Assembly (NCBI GenBank): GCA_900770635.1 | Contig: CAAGLB010000140.1 | Span: 1 to 64,000, forward strand | Direction: 5' to 3' | Origin: an uncultured Alistipes sp. | GTDB taxonomy: Bacteria > Bacteroidota > Bacteroidia > Bacteroidales > Rikenellaceae | DNA: 64,000 nt | Translations under genes and position numbers: made by a program | Shown here: piece after piece, positions 60,804-64,000 of the stretch | Layout of the letters: every line of letters begins with the position of its first letter | Numbering within the stretch: position 1 is the stretch's first letter | Notes under the pieces: model-generated | Seen by the model: the letters and a program-made list of their open reading frames with translations, nothing else | Databases searched by the model: none | What the model was told of the DNA's origin: nothing

Positions 60804-62138
60804 CTACGATTTAAAAATGCCACGTACTGATGAATAGAGTGCTGCAACTGCTGCACCTGCGAATGCAAGATATGTAATCCAAATGCTAACGTCAGCAATC
60901 ATATAGTCTGATGCTGCGAATACTGTGCGAGTCTCAGGATCGTTGCCGAGGCCGAATGGAATAGGCTCGCCTGCAGCATCCAACATAGGCTGACCTACGC
61001 CGTTAGTAACGTAGAGAACTACGCCATCCAACCAACCGTGAGCCTGGCCGATGAAGTATGCAGCTGCGCATACACCAACAACAGCAACCATTGCAACGAT
61101 AGACTTAACACCGTTACCAGAGTTCTGGAAGAAGTCAAGGATAAAGCCAAGAACTACAAATACGATTGCAAATAGCATGAGGAAATACAACCAGTAGATG
61201 TTGTAGCTGATAACCTTACCAAGCTTCATGATGCTCTGCTGGTCGATCTGTGCCTGTGCAATAGCATCCTTCAACATAGGAACGTTTGACTCGAATGCAG
61301 TCTCGTTGTCGAGAGCTGTCTTGCGCTCATTAACAAGCTTCTGGTACTCAGCGATAGTAGCCTTAACACCATTGAGCTGACGCTTCTGAGCTGCGTTGAT
61401 AGCCTTAGCACCGAGCAACTCGTCGAGAGTAGCAGCATAGTCCTCACGGCCCTCAACAACAGCGATCTTGATGTTAGCAACCTTGCACATCTCGTCAACC
61501 AAAGCCTTTGCAGGATCGAACTGTGCCTTCTTAGCCTCGAGAGCCTCGTTAGCCTTCTGTGCCTGCTCCTGAACACTCTTAAACTCCTGCTCAGCGTAAG
61601 CGATAACCTTCTCGTCGTCAGATGCGTTTGCATCCCAAACAACCTTTGCCTGAAGCTCCTTCAAAGTCTCAGGAAGCTTCTTGAAGTCGTCAACAACCTT
61701 CTGTGCATTAGCAAGCTCGGTGTTCTGAGCTGCGTTGCGGCGGCGAATTGCGCTAAGCTCAGCAATCTTAGCCTCAGCCTCCTTAACAGCCTTATTCTCG
61801 GTGTCAGCAAGCTGCTTCTCGCACTCAGCGATCTTGTTCTCAATGTTCTTAATCTTCTCGAGAGTGGTGCCGTAGATAGTAGCATCAGACTTTCTCATCT
61901 GATTGATAGTAGCGGTACCCATTGCCTCGATACCCTGAGCCACAGATACTACTGGGATAGGGTTACCAAGCTCGTCCTGCTTCTCCTCACCATTCTCATC
62001 GTACTGATAAGACATGCCCATGATGCTGGCAATCTTGTCTGAATCTGGTGCAGACATACCAACAACAATAGCCCATGCCATCAAACCGACTGAGATCAGT
62101 GCGAGGACGAGGAATACTATTCTATGTAATTTTTTCAT
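60804..62138 (-). CDS. Coiled-coil membrane protein of ExbB/ExbD operon
   Basis: No known family name fits. The 444-residue protein has a TM helix at 9-28, a very long charged helical region at about 75-305 with coiled-coil runs (LEKIKNIENKIAECEKQLAD, ELQAKVVWDA), and three further TM helices at about 313-335, 345-365 and 415-440. In related operons the protein at this place is a four-TM protein without such an insert, so the coiled coil between TM1 and TM2 is an addition (comparison from memory of the family). Its position between exbB and exbD suggests an accessory stator subunit. Confidence 0.75.
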   Translation of the reverse strand: MKKLHRIVFLVLALISVGLMAWAIVVGMSAPDSDKIASIMGMSYQYDENGEEKQDELGNPIPVVSVAQGIEAMGTATINQMRKSDATIYGTTLEKIKNIENKIAECEKQLADTENKAVKEAEAKIAELSAIRRRNAAQNTELANAQKVVDDFKKLPETLKELQAKVVWDANASDDEKVIAYAEQEFKSVQEQAQKANEALEAKKAQFDPAKALVDEMCKVANIKIAVVEGREDYAATLDELLGAKAINAAQKRQLNGVKATIAEYQKLVNERKTALDNETAFESNVPMLKDAIAQAQIDQQSIMKLGKVISYNIYWLYFLMLFAIVFVVLGFILDFFQNSGNGVKSIVAMVAVVGVCAAAYFIGQAHGWLDGVVLYVTNGVGQPMLDAAGEPIPFGLGNDPETRTVFAASDYMIADVSIWITYLAFAGAAVAALYSSVRGIFKS

Positions 62139-62189
62139 AATAGTTTTCTCTATTGTTATGTTATAGGTCTCTTGGTGTTTACTTCTTGA

Positions 62190-62993
62190 TTACTTCTTGT
62201 TGTATGCAGTAAGCATATCTACCAATGTAATAGAAGTATCCTCCATCTTAACAACCTGAGACTCAATCTTAGAGAGAATGTAGTTGAAGAACACCTGAAG
62301 AATAACAGCAGCGATAAGACCCATGATAGTTGTCAAAAGCGCAACCTTGATACCACCAGCTACAACGGTAGGTGACATTGTTGCAGAACGCTCGATATCG
62401 TCGAATGCCTGGATCATACCAACAACGGTACCCATGAAACCGAGTGATGGAGACAAAGCGATGAACAATGAGATCCAAGAAAGACCTGACTCCATCTGGC
62501 CCTGCTGAACTGAACCGTAAGATACAACAGCCTTCTCAACAGCCTCGAGGCCCTGGTCGTAGCGCATAAGGCCCTGGTAGTAGATTGAAGCGATAGGACC
62601 ACGTGTGTTGCGGCAGTACTCCTTAGCAGCCTCAACGCCCTGAGCGTTAAGAAGCTCCTCAACCTTAGCAACAAACTTCTTAGTGTTAATCTGAGCGAAT
62701 GTCATGTAAAGGATACGCTCGATAGAGATTGCCAAACCAAGAATCAAGCAGACAAGTACTGGAAGCATCCAGCCCCAACCACCCTCGAGGAACTTCTTCA
62801 TAAGGGCGAAGTGCATAGGCTCACCAGCTGGCTCTTCTGTTACAACCTCAGCCTCAGCTACCTCAGCCTCAGCTACCTCGGCAACAGCCTCAGTGTTTGC
62901 AGCGTCATTTGCAGGTGCCTGCTCTGGCTCCTGTGCGTAAGCAGCGCCGAATGAGAGAGCAGCAGCTGCCATAACCAAAAATAATTTTTTCAT
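62190..62993 (-). CDS. exbB: MotA/TolQ/ExbB proton-channel protein with signal peptide
   Basis: The 267-residue protein has a signal peptide (1-20, ending GAAYAQ), an acidic Ala/Glu/Val periplasmic stretch (about 21-60), a TM helix (about 73-92), and the MotA/TolQ/ExbB core with two TM helices (about 170-195 and 213-240) including GWMLPVL and the LLTTIMGLIAAV segment. The signal peptide followed by an acidic leader is usual for ExbB in Bacteroidota. It heads the operon exbB - coiled-coil protein - exbD - exbD that energises TonB-dependent receptors. Confidence 0.92.
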   Translation of the reverse strand: MKKLFLVMAAAALSFGAAYAQEPEQAPANDAANTEAVAEVAEAEVAEAEVVTEEPAGEPMHFALMKKFLEGGWGWMLPVLVCLILGLAISIERILYMTFAQINTKKFVAKVEELLNAQGVEAAKEYCRNTRGPIASIYYQGLMRYDQGLEAVEKAVVSYGSVQQGQMESGLSWISLFIALSPSLGFMGTVVGMIQAFDDIERSATMSPTVVAGGIKVALLTTIMGLIAAVILQVFFNYILSKIESQVVKMEDTSITLVDMLTAYNKK

Positions 62994-63165
62994 AATGATT
63001 TGATTAGTTAAAATTTGTAATTTTTAGTAGTTGTTTTTCTCTATATTTTTGTTTTTGGTAAAACTTTTGTTGTTGTCACCATCGAGTACTACACACCCAA
63101 TGCCACCCCTTGTGGAGTAGCTTGTGGCATGTTAAACTCAATATCTATCAGTCCATTACGCTTCA

Positions 63166-63218
63166 AAAGTGAGTTTTTGTCACTTTATCTGTGCCCCGTT
63201 ACGGGATTTTACAGAGCG
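63166..63218 (-). promoter_or_regulatory. Structured intergenic region between asparaginase and exbB
   Basis: The 252-bp gap holds two small hairpins: 63166-63172 with 63180-63186 (7 bp) and a CCCGT/ACGGG palindrome enclosed by CTGT/ACAG about 63190-63215. No promoter matching TAnnTTTG was found for exbB, and no small gene is seen. Confidence 0.4.
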
Positions 63219-63252
63219 AAATTTACAATTAATTTTCGAAATAAGCAATGCT

Positions 63253-64000
63253 TTACATAGTAAATTCGCCACGAAGCGGTCTGCGCATCAAATCGAGAGT
63301 TTCCGCTAATGGCAAATTTTTGCCTAAAACGTACATGAGTTTTGTCACTGCGGCTTCCACTGTCATGTCATGTCCCGACACTACGCCAGCCTCCTGCAAT
63401 GCCAAGCCTGTTTCGTATAGGTGCATCTGCACTGCGCCATCTTTACACTGCGAGATGTTCACCACAACGACGCCACGTGCCACAGCCTCCTTTACAAGGT
63501 CGACAAACCAGCTCGAGGTGGGGGCATTACCTGCACCGTATGTTTCGAGCACGACGCCACGAGCGCCACTCTCGAGGAGCATGGCACGGAGAGTAGCAGG
63601 ACGAATGCCAGGGAAGAGCTTGACCACAACGACATCATTCGACAATGACTCGCTTATGCGGAACTCGTCTGAGAAGTCGGGGGCGTAAGGGGCAATGTTT
63701 GATGTGTTGTACTGGATGTTTACACCCACATCGGCCAACGGATGGTAGTTGAATGATGCAAAGGCGTTGAGGGCCTCGGCACTAAACTTTGTTGTGCGGT
63801 TGCCTCGGAACAATCTGTTTTGGAAGTAAAGGGCCACCTCGGGGACCATTGGAGCGCCATCCTCGGTGCGGGCGCCTGCAATCTCAATAGCGGTGATGAG
63901 GTTCTCACGACCATCGGTGCGAAGTATGCCGATAGGAATCTGGCTACCTGTGAATATCACGGGCTTAGCCAAATTCTCGAGCATGAAGCTCAGTGCCGAT
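63253..64000 (-). CDS. ansA: L-asparaginase type I (5' end outside window)
   Basis: The frame is open to the right edge, so the N-terminus is missing; 249 residues are visible. They cover the second half of a type I (cytoplasmic) L-asparaginase: KPVIFTGSQIPIG with the conserved TGSQ, GRENLITAIEIAG, PEVALYFQNRLFRGNRTTK, and the C-terminal domain with GVVLETYGAGNAP and NISQC, then the VSGHDMTVEAAVTKL segment. The nucleophile-bearing first motif lies beyond position 64000. The gene runs toward the exbB operon on the same strand. Confidence 0.9.
   Translation of the reverse strand, partial: SALSFMLENLAKPVIFTGSQIPIGILRTDGRENLITAIEIAGARTEDGAPMVPEVALYFQNRLFRGNRTTKFSAEALNAFASFNYHPLADVGVNIQYNTSNIAPYAPDFSDEFRISESLSNDVVVVKLFPGIRPATLRAMLLESGARGVVLETYGAGNAPTSSWFVDLVKEAVARGVVVVNISQCKDGAVQMHLYETGLALQEAGVVSGHDMTVEAAVTKLMYVLGKNLPLAETLDLMRRPLRGEFTM

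Overview
The window looks like a chromosomal segment of a Bacteroidota (Bacteroidales) bacterium, probably of the Alistipes/Rikenellaceae kind. This rests on the -7 promoter box TAnnTTTG, the near absence of strong Shine-Dalgarno sites, and clade-typical genes: RicT-GldH pair, Bat/MoxR operon, BACON/BspA surface lipoprotein, DUF5606 and DUF5689 proteins, and ExbB with a signal peptide. The genus is an inference; no rRNA is present. No prophage, insertion sequence or CRISPR array is seen.

Layout. 1-1000: tRNA-Ser(UGA) with its promoter and terminator, then a GNAT acetyltransferase. 1142-5292: ricT, gldH, trmB and rlmD on the + strand. 5365-12742 (- strand): moxR, DUF58, a BatD/DUF4381-like membrane protein, a TPR protein, two von Willebrand A proteins (Bat operon) and pepD. 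13104-16235: a Tyr/Trp/Ser-rich lipoprotein and a FadL-like outer-membrane protein. 16257-20953 (- strand): a TolC/HlyD/two-permease ABC-2 exporter without a local ATPase, preceded by proC. 21931-25030: hemolysin III family protein, short-chain dehydrogenase and an RluA-type pseudouridine synthase. 25030-26110: a repeat-rich stretch with two very small genes, a gene remnant and a C9 tract, leading into a large BACON/BspA lipoprotein. 28944-33773: ferredoxin, serS, a U32 protein, a four-helix-bundle cassette and a methyltransferase. 33776-38653: split chromate transporter, patatin, and a porin/inner-membrane Gate protein pair. 38768-38844: tRNA(CAU).

38947-45987 is the most unusual locus: six tightly packed - strand genes encode an SPFH protein with four zinc ribbons, a four-TM helical protein, a 688-residue TM coiled-coil protein, two paralogous helical proteins sharing a clear motif, and a bactofilin-like beta-repeat protein. 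Only the SPFH/zinc-ribbon part resembles a known class (YdjI/'virion core'-like SPFH proteins, linked in other bacteria to envelope stress). I propose it as a membrane-associated scaffold or stress complex of unknown function.

46162-53846: two DUF5689 lipoproteins, serB, a DUF5606 protein, a LolC/E-type permease, menG/ubiE, two secreted or envelope proteins, and two related small lipoproteins, one a cysteine-rich repeat protein. 54026-56490: a TonB-receptor-like barrel gene broken by a frameshift. 56497-59561: a tri-heme cytochrome c peroxidase-like protein with its Ccs1/CcsA-type maturation genes. 59746-62993: an ExbB/ExbD energising operon with a coiled-coil accessory membrane protein. 63253-64000: the 3' part of an asparaginase gene that runs off the window.
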